In this document: positions 1 to 6,391 of the stretch, piece after piece | Layout of the letters: the number at the start of each line of letters is the position of its first letter | How positions within the stretch are numbered: position 1 is the first letter of the stretch | Assembly (NCBI GenBank): GCA_964606085.1 | Contig: CAZSFD010000125.1 | Location: 1-10,973 of the forward strand | Reading direction: 5' to 3' | DNA length: 10,973 nucleotides | Source of the DNA: CAIQJJ01 sp964606085 | Lineage (GTDB): Bacteria; Chloroflexota; Anaerolineae; Anaerolineales; UBA4823 | Position numbers and translations under genes: made by a program | Notes under the pieces: generated by a model | The model's input: only the letters and a program-made list of their open reading frames with translations | The model's database searches: none | What the model was told of the DNA's origin: nothing

Positions 1-45
1 AGAGGCCCATTGATTACCACCCCACTTGCCTTTGTCTTAGCTTGA
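1..45 (+). CDS. Possible C-terminal tail of an upstream gene (partial, truncated by window)
   Basis: Reading from base 1, the frame encodes a hydrophobic tail, RGPLITTPLAFVLA, and stops at TGA 43-45. That TGA overlaps the ATG at 45-47 (TGATG), a layout typical of translationally coupled genes. Only 14 residues are visible, so nothing can be said about function. The alternative is that this tail and the next reading frame were one protein, now split by a one-base shift near base 42. The tail looks like a membrane helix that would continue naturally into the next frame. Confidence 0.3.
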   Translation, partial: RGPLITTPLAFVLA

Positions 46-398
46 TGCCTATGGGCTATCTGGCCGGCGTTTTCGATAAGCCAGGTGATAACGGCGCAGC
101 GGTCAAGGCTGGGACGCTGGCTGGCGTGATTGGCGGCATTGGCGCCATGTTCGGCCAGGTGATTGGCGGCGTGTTGAACAGCGTTCTGGTATCGCCTGAA
201 GGCTATGCACAAACCCTTCAGCAGTTTGGCGTAGAAGGCATGAACGAAACGGCTTACTGGGTCGGGCGCGTGGGCGGTGTATGCTGCGCCGGCATCTTCG
301 ACATTCTCTTGATGGCCGGTCTGGGTGCGTTGGGCGGCCTGCTGTGGTGGCAGTTCAGCGGCAAAAACTCGGCCAGAGCATCTGTCATGAACATGTAA
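45..398 (+). CDS. Small glycine-rich membrane protein, function unknown
   Basis: The protein is about 117 residues from ATG 45; TTG 42 and ATG 51 are alternative starts. It has two likely membrane segments: a glycine-zipper-like stretch around residues 27-50 (repeated G-x-x-x-G spacing) and a C-terminal helix around residues 80-105 that includes CC and WW pairs. The stretch between them is polar and contains ASN/GLU-rich loops. I recognise no enzymatic motif or named family. No clear Shine-Dalgarno precedes ATG 45, which fits either coupling to the reading frame ending in TGATG or a frameshift from a longer upstream protein, since the frame also stays open to base 3. It ends 34 bp before the antitoxin start. 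A role in membrane packing or organisation is only a guess. Confidence 0.6.
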   Translation: MPMGYLAGVFDKPGDNGAAVKAGTLAGVIGGIGAMFGQVIGGVLNSVLVSPEGYAQTLQQFGVEGMNETAYWVGRVGGVCCAGIFDILLMAGLGALGGLLWWQFSGKNSARASVMNM

Positions 399-423
399 TA
401 ACATGGAACGCAAAAGCTTCTAC

Positions 424-428
424 AGGAG
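424..428 (+). promoter_or_regulatory. Ribosome binding site fixing the antitoxin start at 433
   Basis: AGGAG lies 4 bases upstream of ATG 433. The in-frame upstream ATG at 403 has no such site and would add ten residues (MERKSFYRRS) unlike the family's N-terminus. Start 433 is therefore preferred. Confidence 0.7.
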
Positions 429-432
429 AAGT

Positions 433-672
433 ATGCAAACAGCTTTCCGAACCCATGCGAAAGTAAACAGGGGTGGACGGATTGAAGTCCGTTTGCCTGA
501 ATTGCCCGTCGGTAAAAACGTGGAGGTTATCATCTTACTATCCGAAACAGTAAACATGCCGAAACGTTCTGCCGCAGATATTCTTGCAGAAGCACAAGGA
601 CATCGGTTGTTTCAAACCGAACAAGATGTCAGGAATTATCTTGAAGAGGAACATTCGTCATGGGACAGATAA
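433..672 (+). CDS. VapB-type antitoxin (AbrB-like/PIN-partner family), apparently orphaned
   Basis: This is a 79-residue protein. Residues 8-36 (AKVNRGGRIEVRLPELP followed by a hydrophobic strand) resemble the short beta-rich DNA-binding module of SpoVT/AbrB-like antitoxins. Residues 44-79 form the acidic tail typical of toxin-neutralising segments: KRSAADILAEAQGHRLF, then an amphipathic helix ending in SSWD. The family normally binds and inhibits a PIN-domain RNase encoded immediately downstream and represses its own operon. Here the stop (670-672) overlaps the ATG (660) of the toxin remnant in the canonical vapBC arrangement, but the toxin is internally deleted, so the antitoxin has no functional local partner. 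The segment is visibly AT-richer than the genes after base 904, which suggests acquisition from elsewhere. Family assignment rests on sequence pattern; no search was run. Confidence 0.75.
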   Translation: MQTAFRTHAKVNRGGRIEVRLPELPVGKNVEVIILLSETVNMPKRSAADILAEAQGHRLFQTEQDVRNYLEEEHSSWDR

Positions 673-840
673 AGCTCCCCGAATCGGGTTCTGTTTATCT
701 TGATGCCAGTCCAGTCATACCCAGACGCTATCCATGCAGCCACAGCCTTACAGAAAAATTGTGCATTGTTTATCACAAATGATCTTGTTTTTAAACGAAT
801 ATCCGGTTTACCCGTTATGGTTTTACAACAAGAAATCTAA
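660..840 (+). pseudogene. VapC/PIN-domain toxin remnant with internal deletion
   Basis: ATG 660 opens with MGQIKLPESGSVYLDASPVI, a typical PIN start with the first catalytic Asp at residue 15. It then continues out of register to a stop at 780-782, giving a 40-residue nonsense product. From 721 a different frame encodes PDAIHAATAL, then a segment with FITND and GLPVMVL, and ends at TAA 838-840. This is the canonical PIN C-terminus, with the PDAIHAA Asp and the TND Asp. About 20 N-terminal and 40 C-terminal residues survive of a domain normally near 130-140 residues, so the central part with its acidic residue is missing and the frames no longer match. CCAG occurs at 711-714 and 721-724 on either side of the junction, so a short-repeat deletion is possible. 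The product cannot be an active RNase. Confidence 0.8.
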
Positions 841-844
841 CCCA

Positions 845-892
845 TAAAACATAACACATCCCGCACAATCACCTGGGATGTGTTATGTTTTA
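845..892. terminator. Perfect 18-bp inverted repeat, probable terminator
   Basis: The arms 845-862 and 875-892 are exact reverse complements around a 12-base loop. The arms begin TAAAACATAACACATCCC and end in TTTTA on the other side, so either strand would give a GC-capped hairpin with an A/T-rich base. It lies 4 bases after the toxin remnant's stop and 11 bases before the deacetylase ATG. It probably ends transcription of the toxin-antitoxin unit. Because the repeat is so close to the next gene, an operator or mRNA-stability element is an alternative. Confidence 0.6.
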
Positions 893-903
893 AGAACCTG
901 AAC

Positions 904-1932
904 ATGATACGCACAATTTACAGTCCCCGCCACCTGCTCCACGATACCGCCAACCTGATCGTCGAAGGCAACCCGTTCATCATCGAAGAAGTACCGCAAC
1001 GGGCCGAGATCATCCGCCAGGCCCTCGCAAACGAGCAACTCGGCGTCATTGAGTCGCCTATCGATCACGGCCTACAACCCATCCTGTCCGTTCACACTGC
1101 CGATTATGTGGATTATTTGCAGCGCGCCCACCGCGATTATGTGCGCGTTTACCCCACGGAGCAGGCCGCGGTACCTGGCACGTTTGCCCCGCGCAGCGCC
1201 CGGCGCATGAGCCGCCACATTTACGGCCAGGCCGGGCAGTATGCCTTTGGCGTGGGCGCACCCATCTTACAAGAGACCTGGCAAGCCGCGTATTGGAGCG
1301 CTCAATGCGCCCTCAGCGCCGCCGACCATCTTCTGGCTGGCGAACGCGCCGCCTATGCCCTGTGCCGACCGCCAGGCCACCACGCCGCCGCCAACCTGTG
1401 CGGCGGCTTTTGCTATCTCAACAACGCCGCCATCGCTGCCGAATACCTGGGGCAGCAGGGCCGCCACAAGGTTGCCATCTTCGATGTAGATTACCACCAC
1501 GGCAACGGCACCCAGGAAATCTTCTACACCCGCGGTGATGTGCTGTTCTGCTCGCTGCACGCCGACCCCGACGAGGCCTACCCCTACTTCTGGGGCGCCG
1601 CCGACGAAACTGGCGTCGGCGCCGGCCTGGGCTGCAATCGCAACTGGCCCTTACCCGTCCAGGCCGCCGACGAATTCTACCTGCACGCGCTGGAACAGGC
1701 GCTATCGGTCATTCGAGCGTTTCAGCCGCGTCACCTGGTCATCTCGCTGGGGCTGGATGGCGTCCAAGGCGACCCGGTGGGCGGCTTCCAGCTTACGCCG
1801 GGCGGCCTGGCGCAGGTTGGCGAGCAGATCGCCCGTCTGGGGCTGCCAACGTTGCTGGTTCAGGAAGGCGGTTATTTGCTGGAAACCCTGGGGGAAAACG
1901 CGCTGCGGTTTATCAGGCCGTTTGCAATCTGA
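904..1932 (+). CDS. Acetylpolyamine amidohydrolase / class II HDAC-family deacetylase
   Basis: This predicted 342-residue zinc amidohydrolase removes acetyl groups from acetylated polyamines or related amines in the cytoplasm. All active-site elements of the arginase/HDAC fold are present: the RPPGHH pair (H159, H160), DVDYHHGNGTQ with zinc ligands D196 and H198, the third zinc ligand D285 in SLGLDG, and the catalytic tyrosine Y324 in QEGGY. The N-terminus (MIRTIYSPRHLLHD, then a glycine/acid loop near residues 21-30) and the total length match the Mycoplana ramosa acetylpolyamine amidohydrolase (AphA, 341 aa) as I recall it, rather than acetoin-utilisation AcuC. ATG 904 is preferred over in-frame ATG 880, which lies inside the 845-892 hairpin; its SD is weak. 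The gene stands alone and ends in a terminator. Substrate is inferred from family; lysine or N-acetylated metabolites are possible. Confidence 0.88.
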   Translation: MIRTIYSPRHLLHDTANLIVEGNPFIIEEVPQRAEIIRQALANEQLGVIESPIDHGLQPILSVHTADYVDYLQRAHRDYVRVYPTEQAAVPGTFAPRSARRMSRHIYGQAGQYAFGVGAPILQETWQAAYWSAQCALSAADHLLAGERAAYALCRPPGHHAAANLCGGFCYLNNAAIAAEYLGQQGRHKVAIFDVDYHHGNGTQEIFYTRGDVLFCSLHADPDEAYPYFWGAADETGVGAGLGCNRNWPLPVQAADEFYLHALEQALSVIRAFQPRHLVISLGLDGVQGDPVGGFQLTPGGLAQVGEQIARLGLPTLLVQEGGYLLETLGENALRFIRPFAI

Positions 1933-1950
1933 GAGGCTGTCTGAAAAAAG

Positions 1951-1983
1951 AAAAGCGCCGGGCTGTTGCAGCCCGGCGCTTTT
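1951..1983. terminator. Strong bidirectional rho-independent terminator
   Basis: A perfect 15-bp GC-rich stem (1951-1965 with 1969-1983) closes on a 3-base loop. On the minus strand the stem is followed by C then TTTTTT (1949-1944), a strong terminator for the binding-protein/VWA operon. On the plus strand the stem itself ends in TTTT and serves the deacetylase gene, 18 bases after its stop. Confidence 0.88.
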
Positions 1984-2085
1984 CACAAACTATGAAAGCA
2001 CTACACGAATTTTTGGATTTCATTTGTGAAAATTGGCGCTATTCGTGGTTCATCTTGAAGTGGATCACGGTAAACCCAGCGGAAC

Positions 2086-2799
2086 TCAATTCTCCAGGTG
2101 GTCGAAGCCGCTGATTTCGCGCTTTTGCTGTTCAATTTGGTTCAACAAAGCCGCCACACTACTGCGGTCGGCTTTCTTGCCCAGCGTTTGCAGGTGAACG
2201 GCCTCGGTAACGATGCCATCCAGGTCGCTATCGAGGTTGAGCAGTTGCGCCTCGAAACGATCCAGCCCGGCAGACATGGCCTGAAATTTGTTGCTGCGCT
2301 CCTGCAAGGCCAGGCGCGATTCTTCGTACTCTTTCTTGACCGATGGTGTGTTGGCCGAGGCAATCTTGGCATCAATCAGCGCCATTTCTTCGCTCAGGTT
2401 TTGACTGCGCTGCAACACCAGGCGGCGGTTTTCGAGCGCAGTCATGCGCAGGCATTGTTGGTAAGCACGCTCGACCAGGTCGTTGACGGCCTCCTGCACG
2501 GGACGCAGCAATTGTTTCGATGCGCCAGAAGCAGAGATGAGGCTGTTGTTCAGGGCCACCTGGCTGCGTTCGATGCGGTCGAAACGCTGCTGGAAGCGAT
2601 AGGCCAGCGAGGCGCGGTTGTGCATGGTTTGCGCCATCTTCAGCGCCGGGTCGCTGAAGATGACCGCAAACATGATCAGCCAGAGCAAAATCCCCACGGG
2701 GAAGAGCCACCAGGCGGCGCACAAACCAGCGGCTACAGCAAGCCCCAGCATCGCCAGGTTAACCGGATTGAGAAGGGCAGTGACAAACGGAGATCGCAT
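2086..2799 (-). CDS. Two-helix membrane protein with long coiled coil, function unknown
   Basis: A 237-residue protein. Residues about 14-31 and 34-48 are hydrophobic helices joined by a short loop, so both termini probably face the same side. Residues about 60-235 are highly helical and charged, rich in E, Q, R and L in heptad-like spacing (for example around 115-190), with a break near TPS 151-153. There is no catalytic motif. The architecture is reminiscent of XpaC-type proteins, but I do not see enough to assign that family. The start (ATG at 2799) lies only 5 bases after the stop of the VWA lipoprotein gene, so the two are almost certainly co-transcribed and translationally coupled. It may form a cytoplasm-facing membrane scaffold for the surface proteins upstream; that role is inferred only from the operon. 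Confidence 0.75.
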   Translation of the reverse strand: MRSPFVTALLNPVNLAMLGLAVAAGLCAAWWLFPVGILLWLIMFAVIFSDPALKMAQTMHNRASLAYRFQQRFDRIERSQVALNNSLISASGASKQLLRPVQEAVNDLVERAYQQCLRMTALENRRLVLQRSQNLSEEMALIDAKIASANTPSVKKEYEESRLALQERSNKFQAMSAGLDRFEAQLLNLDSDLDGIVTEAVHLQTLGKKADRSSVAALLNQIEQQKREISGFDHLEN

Positions 2800-2804
2800 A
2801 AGAT

Positions 2805-4481
2805 TTAGAAGAACGTCGCAATTTCGGCGTAAATTTTATTGATATTCTCCGGCGAGGCGTCATATTGCTTGCCGCCGGTATACTCGGCCATGGTGGTCAG
2901 GGTTTGTTTATCGGCATCATCGCCAAAACCAATGGTGAAGAGCTTGATGGCATTGCCGCCGCTTTCCTCGCTGCCGGTTTGCAGCATCTGGAAAATGCCA
3001 AACTGCGACACATCCGATTCCGTGTCCATGCCATCTGAAAGCACGACCACCGCCCGAATGTGGTTGGGATCACCCTTCGCTTCCAATTCCTGGTAAGCCA
3101 TCTCCACCGCGTCATACATGCGCGTCCCGCCACGCTCGAAAATGCCACCCACACCGGCCAAAACCTGCTGGCGTTTCGCTCCAATCGGCGAAAGGTCGGT
3201 CAGGATGCTCATTTCTGAGTTGAACAAAATGATCTCCAGGCGGTCACGGTCGTCGAGCAGTTGGACGAATTGCTTCAGGCTTTCGCGGGCCGCCGAGATT
3301 TTGTCCCCCTTCATACTGCCCGAAATATCCATCACCACCACCAGGTCAACGGGCTTTTTGGTTTGTTCCCATAGCTTCTGGATGCCCGTGATCACCTCCA
3401 CCGAGGGAATTTCCAGGACGGTCTGGGGCTGGCTGATGTCCACGCCATGTTGTGCATCCAACGGTGAGGTGAGCGGAATAGACGGGTCTGCCGGGCGGAA
3501 ACCGAGTTCGATGGCGCGCTGTTGTTGGGGTTTGTCGAGCAAATAGGCTTCAAAATCTTTGGCGGCGGCGCGCTGTTCATCGGTCACCCAGGGGGCATTG
3601 AGAATGGCATAGGGATTGTTCGACCAAAAAGTGCCTTCCTTCGGATAAATCGCCACCACCTGGGTTTGTGTGCTTTGGCCGGAAAGCCGTTTGCTCTCTT
3701 GGGCGACAATCAGGTTTTCATACAACACTGCCGCGCTCAAATAAGAAGGCCCACGCTCGAACATGCGCTCGGCAAAGAAGCCGGTGCTGGTGCCATAGTG
3801 GATCACACTGCTTTCCACCTGGCGCATAAACTCCTGGGTTTTGGGCGAGTTGATGTCATCGAGGGTCAGGCCGCGCTGTTTGCCGGCCCCGGCGTAGGCT
3901 TCGGCCAGGATGGAGACGATCCCGCTGTTGCTATATTCGGGGTGTGTGTGGCCGAATTGAAAATCGCCCCACACCGGAAAGCCATACGCCGACCAACCCT
4001 CATCGGAAGTGGCTAATTCGGCAATATCAGCCCAGCCGAGCGCCTTATCGGGCCAGCCGAGCGCCCGCGCCATCGGCTCCCACATGGCAATGACCACCGG
4101 GCTGAGAACCAGATCGGGCGGGTTATCGCCAACCAGTGGACCGGTGTGGTTTTTGGCCCATTCTGCATTGGCTACGGGGATATACACCGAAGAAGCCGGG
4201 CTCCACACCGTCGGCTGAAGGGTTCCGTCTATAATCCCCCGCACCGATTCAATCGAACCCATCGCCACCGCCTCGACAACGATGGTCGCGCCGTCTTCGG
4301 TGGTGTGTTTGGCAGCGTTGTATTCGCTGACCAACGGCTCCAGCCACTCTTTTTTCTCCGAGCCATAAACAATCATCACCGTAACGCTCTTGCCCAACCC
4401 AGGGATCATCTGGCAGGCCGAGAGGATCAGGCTGACAACCATCAACCACGACACAAGCCAGGCCGCAAGTTTACGCTTCAT
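2805..4481 (-). CDS. Lipoprotein: extracellular solute-binding domain fused to VWA domain
   Basis: A 558-residue exported lipoprotein. The signal peptide at residues 1-22 ends in a lipobox, LSAC, with Cys23 as the predicted lipidation site. Residues about 33-335 form a periplasmic-binding-protein-like domain (SBP_bac_11-type look) with GTLQPTVWSPASS near 87-98 and FGHTHPEYSNSG at 176-187. Residues about 378-555 are a von Willebrand A domain with a complete MIDAS: D385-S387-S389 in DISGS, T453 in GGTRMYD, and D483 in LSDGMD. VWA domains with intact MIDAS bind a divalent metal and a protein partner. ATG 4481 is chosen because GGAGG sits 5 bases upstream; the in-frame ATG 4511 would overlap the previous gene and add ten residues before the signal peptide. 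It follows its paralogue by 16 bp. The ligand and protein partner are unknown. Confidence 0.88.
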   Translation of the reverse strand: MKRKLAAWLVSWLMVVSLILSACQMIPGLGKSVTVMIVYGSEKKEWLEPLVSEYNAAKHTTEDGATIVVEAVAMGSIESVRGIIDGTLQPTVWSPASSVYIPVANAEWAKNHTGPLVGDNPPDLVLSPVVIAMWEPMARALGWPDKALGWADIAELATSDEGWSAYGFPVWGDFQFGHTHPEYSNSGIVSILAEAYAGAGKQRGLTLDDINSPKTQEFMRQVESSVIHYGTSTGFFAERMFERGPSYLSAAVLYENLIVAQESKRLSGQSTQTQVVAIYPKEGTFWSNNPYAILNAPWVTDEQRAAAKDFEAYLLDKPQQQRAIELGFRPADPSIPLTSPLDAQHGVDISQPQTVLEIPSVEVITGIQKLWEQTKKPVDLVVVMDISGSMKGDKISAARESLKQFVQLLDDRDRLEIILFNSEMSILTDLSPIGAKRQQVLAGVGGIFERGGTRMYDAVEMAYQELEAKGDPNHIRAVVVLSDGMDTESDVSQFGIFQMLQTGSEESGGNAIKLFTIGFGDDADKQTLTTMAEYTGGKQYDASPENINKIYAEIATFF

Positions 4482-4486
4482 AAAAA

Positions 4487-4491
4487 CCTCC
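4487..4491 (-). promoter_or_regulatory. Ribosome binding site for the VWA lipoprotein
   Basis: On the minus strand GGAGG is followed by five T and then ATG 4481. It sits in the 16-bp gap after the preceding stop and decides the start codon. Confidence 0.75.
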
Positions 4492-4497
4492 AATCGT

Positions 4498-5706
4498 TTA
4501 CCGCTGCACATTGCGCGTCCAAAAATCTAATAAAGTGCTCAACACATTGCCAGGCGGCACTTCAACCGTGGGCAGTGACGATAAATTGGCCTGGAAGCCA
4601 TTGGCCGCATAGCGCTCGAAGGGGCTGCCAGGCTGTTCCAACGGAATGCCCGCCAGGGCCGGGCGGAAGCCATATTGCAGCAGGGCCGTCTGTTGGGCCT
4701 CCTCGGTCAACAGATAATCCATGAAAACCTGGGCGGCGCGGGCCTTTTCGGGCGTAACCCATTCGGCATCCAGCAGGCAGAAAGGATGATCGCTCCATAC
4801 GGTAGCCGGCGGGTAATACACGCGCAACTCGCCATAACGGCCCACGGCGTTCTCGGCCTGCTCAATCGCCGTCGCTTCGTACACGGCCACCATATCATAG
4901 GTGCTTGGCCCGTAGGCGATCATTTTCTCCATCAACGGCCCGGTGCTATATTCGAATTCTGAAATGCTCTGCTCGAAGGCCAGAAACCAATCCTGGTAGC
5001 CCTGATCGGCGAGGATGTCTTCGGCGGTCAGGCCGCTGGTTTTGCCAAAGTAGTTGTACGTCATCAACAGAACCGCCATGAAACCGCTGTTCGACCTGAG
5101 CGGGTCTGTGTGGCCGAACTTGACATAGCCCCATTCAGGATGTGCATACGAATCCCAACCTGTGGGGTCACTCACGGCTTGTTGCAAGCGCAGCCACATA
5201 TCGCCTTGTGGGTTGTCACCCCACAACACGTCAGCGCGTTCCTTCCATGCAACCACCACCAGCGGGGTTGTGACCACCGGACGACAATTGGCACGGTCGT
5301 TCACATCCACCACAGGCTTGCCAAACTTCACCACCGATTGGTCCTGCAAAATGGCAATCTGCAAAGAGCTGGCCGGGCTGATCACATCGGGCTGGCGTGT
5401 GCCATCCAGCACAGATAGATAAACTTCGCGCGAACCCATCTTTTCGAGGCGCACTTCAATTGGATGCCCATTGATGCGGTCGTTGCGGGCGCTGAAATCG
5501 GCAATGACTGCGTTGAGCCAGGCTTCTTTCTCGGTGGAGTACAACACATTGACCACAATTGGCGCCGGCGGCGGCAAGAGAATTTCACGCAGCGGCGCAT
5601 AAGCCACCTGACGAAAAGGCGGGAAAACAAACGCTGCGATCAGCACAACCAGGCTGGCCGCAGCGTAGAGGAACAACAGGAGTAGGTTAATTCGAGGGAT
5701 ACGCAT
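4498..5706 (-). CDS. Membrane-anchored solute-binding-like protein, paralogue of the VWA lipoprotein
   Basis: A 402-residue protein from ATG 5706. Residues 8-28 are one hydrophobic helix without a lipobox cysteine, so the protein is probably tethered by an uncleaved anchor or cleaved by ordinary signal peptidase. The rest aligns along its length with the binding domain of the next gene: YSTEKEAWLNAVIADF, GTRQPDVISPASS (102-114), FGHTDPLRSNSG (197-208), GPSTYDMVAVYEATAIEQ, VWSDHPF and LLQYGFRPA each have a counterpart there. It lacks the VWA domain. Similar binding proteins feed ABC importers, but no permease or ATPase is nearby. The start is uncertain: the frame extends to ATG 5787, but a TATAAT box at 5755-5750 lies inside that extension, favouring 5706 despite no clear SD. 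It heads the three-gene minus-strand operon. Confidence 0.82.
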   Translation of the reverse strand: MRIPRINLLLLFLYAAASLVVLIAAFVFPPFRQVAYAPLREILLPPPAPIVVNVLYSTEKEAWLNAVIADFSARNDRINGHPIEVRLEKMGSREVYLSVLDGTRQPDVISPASSLQIAILQDQSVVKFGKPVVDVNDRANCRPVVTTPLVVVAWKERADVLWGDNPQGDMWLRLQQAVSDPTGWDSYAHPEWGYVKFGHTDPLRSNSGFMAVLLMTYNYFGKTSGLTAEDILADQGYQDWFLAFEQSISEFEYSTGPLMEKMIAYGPSTYDMVAVYEATAIEQAENAVGRYGELRVYYPPATVWSDHPFCLLDAEWVTPEKARAAQVFMDYLLTEEAQQTALLQYGFRPALAGIPLEQPGSPFERYAANGFQANLSSLPTVEVPPGNVLSTLLDFWTRNVQR

Positions 5707-5749
5707 AAGTGTCCGAATCGCCAAAGGAGAATACAAAAAACGTTTTACG

Positions 5750-5778
5750 ATTATATCGCCGCGGCCAAAGGGGGTAAA
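5750..5778 (-). promoter_or_regulatory. Candidate promoter for the binding-protein/VWA operon
   Basis: On the minus strand TTTACC (5778-5773) and a perfect TATAAT (5755-5750) are separated by 17 bp. A start near 5743 would leave a leader of about 37 bases before ATG 5706. The phased TTAAC-like repeats at 5794-5837 lie directly upstream. Confidence 0.5.
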
Positions 5779-5793
5779 ATTGCCCACCCAATG

Positions 5794-5837
5794 TTTACGA
5801 TAATTTAATCATTTGTTAACAAACCCATAACATTAAC
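5794..5837. promoter_or_regulatory. Phased TTAAC-like repeat array A (Pho-box-like)
   Basis: TTTAC, TTTAA, GTTAAC and CATAAC occur with their TA steps at 5796, 5806, 5817 and 5828 (spacing 10, 11, 11), followed by ATTAAC at 5832. GTTAAC is the core of a perfect 12-bp palindrome, TTTGTTAACAAA, at 5812-5823. The array overlaps the stop codon of the RNase H-like gene and lies upstream of the binding-protein operon promoter. Known Pho boxes are direct repeats with 11-bp periodicity; which regulator binds here is inferred. Confidence 0.4.
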
Positions 5838-6372
5838 CGAAAACACGCAAGTCAAGCACCGGCCAGAGATAGGTGGCATTGCTCTTCAGAGAATTTGCCA
5901 GGCTGTCGAGCGCTTCGTGATAGGCTTCAGGCAGGTTGCGCATGCGGCGAAACGCCTGGCGGGTAAGCGTATCGGCGGCATGGTTTTCGCGGCGCGGCAC
6001 CCAATGCCACTCGAGGTGGGTAAATGCCTGGGCCAGCTTCTTCGCCCGGCGATACAGGCTGCGCGTGGGCAGCGAAGTCACATTCGCACGCCCTGCCATC
6101 TGATCCAGCACGCACTTGGCATCGCCGCGGATTTCGACATAGGCATCGCCAATGTTCATATCCGCCAGGGCTTCCAGGCCCTCGATCAGAGCCAGATATT
6201 CTGCGATATTCGATGCTGCATATTTTCGCCTCGCGAAGACCCCCAGGCCACGCGCCACCAGCTTGCCGCGTTTGAAAATCAACCAACCATAACTCATAAA
6301 ACCCGCATGTTGACCACCCCCCGACTGTTCTGCAATTTCCCGATACAAGCCATCGAATTGTAAAACGTACAA
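5833..6372 (-). CDS. RNase HI-like protein (reverse-transcriptase-like RNase H fold)
   Basis: A 179-residue predicted cytoplasmic nuclease that would cut the RNA strand of RNA/DNA hybrids. The four acidic residues of the RNase H active site can be placed: D7 in LQFDG, E58 in NIAEYLALIEGLEA, D84 in IRGDAKCVLDQM, and D134 in ENHAADTLT. The glycine-rich turn after the first strand (SGGGQHAGFMSYGW) also fits the RVT_3-type RNase H group. I see no separate hybrid-binding domain. TTG 6372 is preferred because AGGAGG lies 6 bases upstream; the longer frame from ATG 6402 (189 aa, overlapping the upstream stop by 11 bases) has a plausible but weaker GGAGGG only 3-4 bases away. It lies 19 bp after the GT-B gene's stop, so they are probably co-transcribed. 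Whether it is a true RNase H or a fold relative with another substrate is not settled. Confidence 0.8.
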   Translation of the reverse strand: MYVLQFDGLYREIAEQSGGGQHAGFMSYGWLIFKRGKLVARGLGVFARRKYAASNIAEYLALIEGLEALADMNIGDAYVEIRGDAKCVLDQMAGRANVTSLPTRSLYRRAKKLAQAFTHLEWHWVPRRENHAADTLTRQAFRRMRNLPEAYHEALDSLANSLKSNATYLWPVLDLRVFG

Positions 6373-6378
6373 GCGCGG

Positions 6379-6384
6379 CCTCCT
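6379..6384 (-). promoter_or_regulatory. Consensus ribosome binding site supporting a TTG start
   Basis: A perfect AGGAGG on the minus strand is spaced 6 bases from TTG 6372. This is the best SD sequence in the window and argues for a TTG start of the RNase H-like protein. Confidence 0.6.
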
Positions 6385-6391
6385 CAATGGG

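Noticed and set aside
880..903. Upstream ATG of the deacetylase frame
   Set aside because: It lies inside the right arm of the perfect 845-892 hairpin, and the extra eight residues do not fit the family N-terminus. ATG 904 is preferred.
1535..2029. Plus-strand frame of 164 codons overlapping the end of the deacetylase
   Set aside because: The product is rich in P, T, R and W without domain structure and runs through the 1951-1983 terminator. It is a shadow of the deacetylase gene.
2098..2808. Long plus-strand frame (236 codons) antisense to the coiled-coil protein gene
   Set aside because: It mirrors the minus-strand gene in a GC-biased region and has no SD or promoter. The minus frame has membrane helices, a coiled coil and operon spacing.
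4482..4511. Upstream ATG 4511 for the VWA lipoprotein
   Set aside because: It overlaps the preceding gene's end and lacks an SD, while ATG 4481 has GGAGG and is followed at once by a typical lipoprotein signal peptide.
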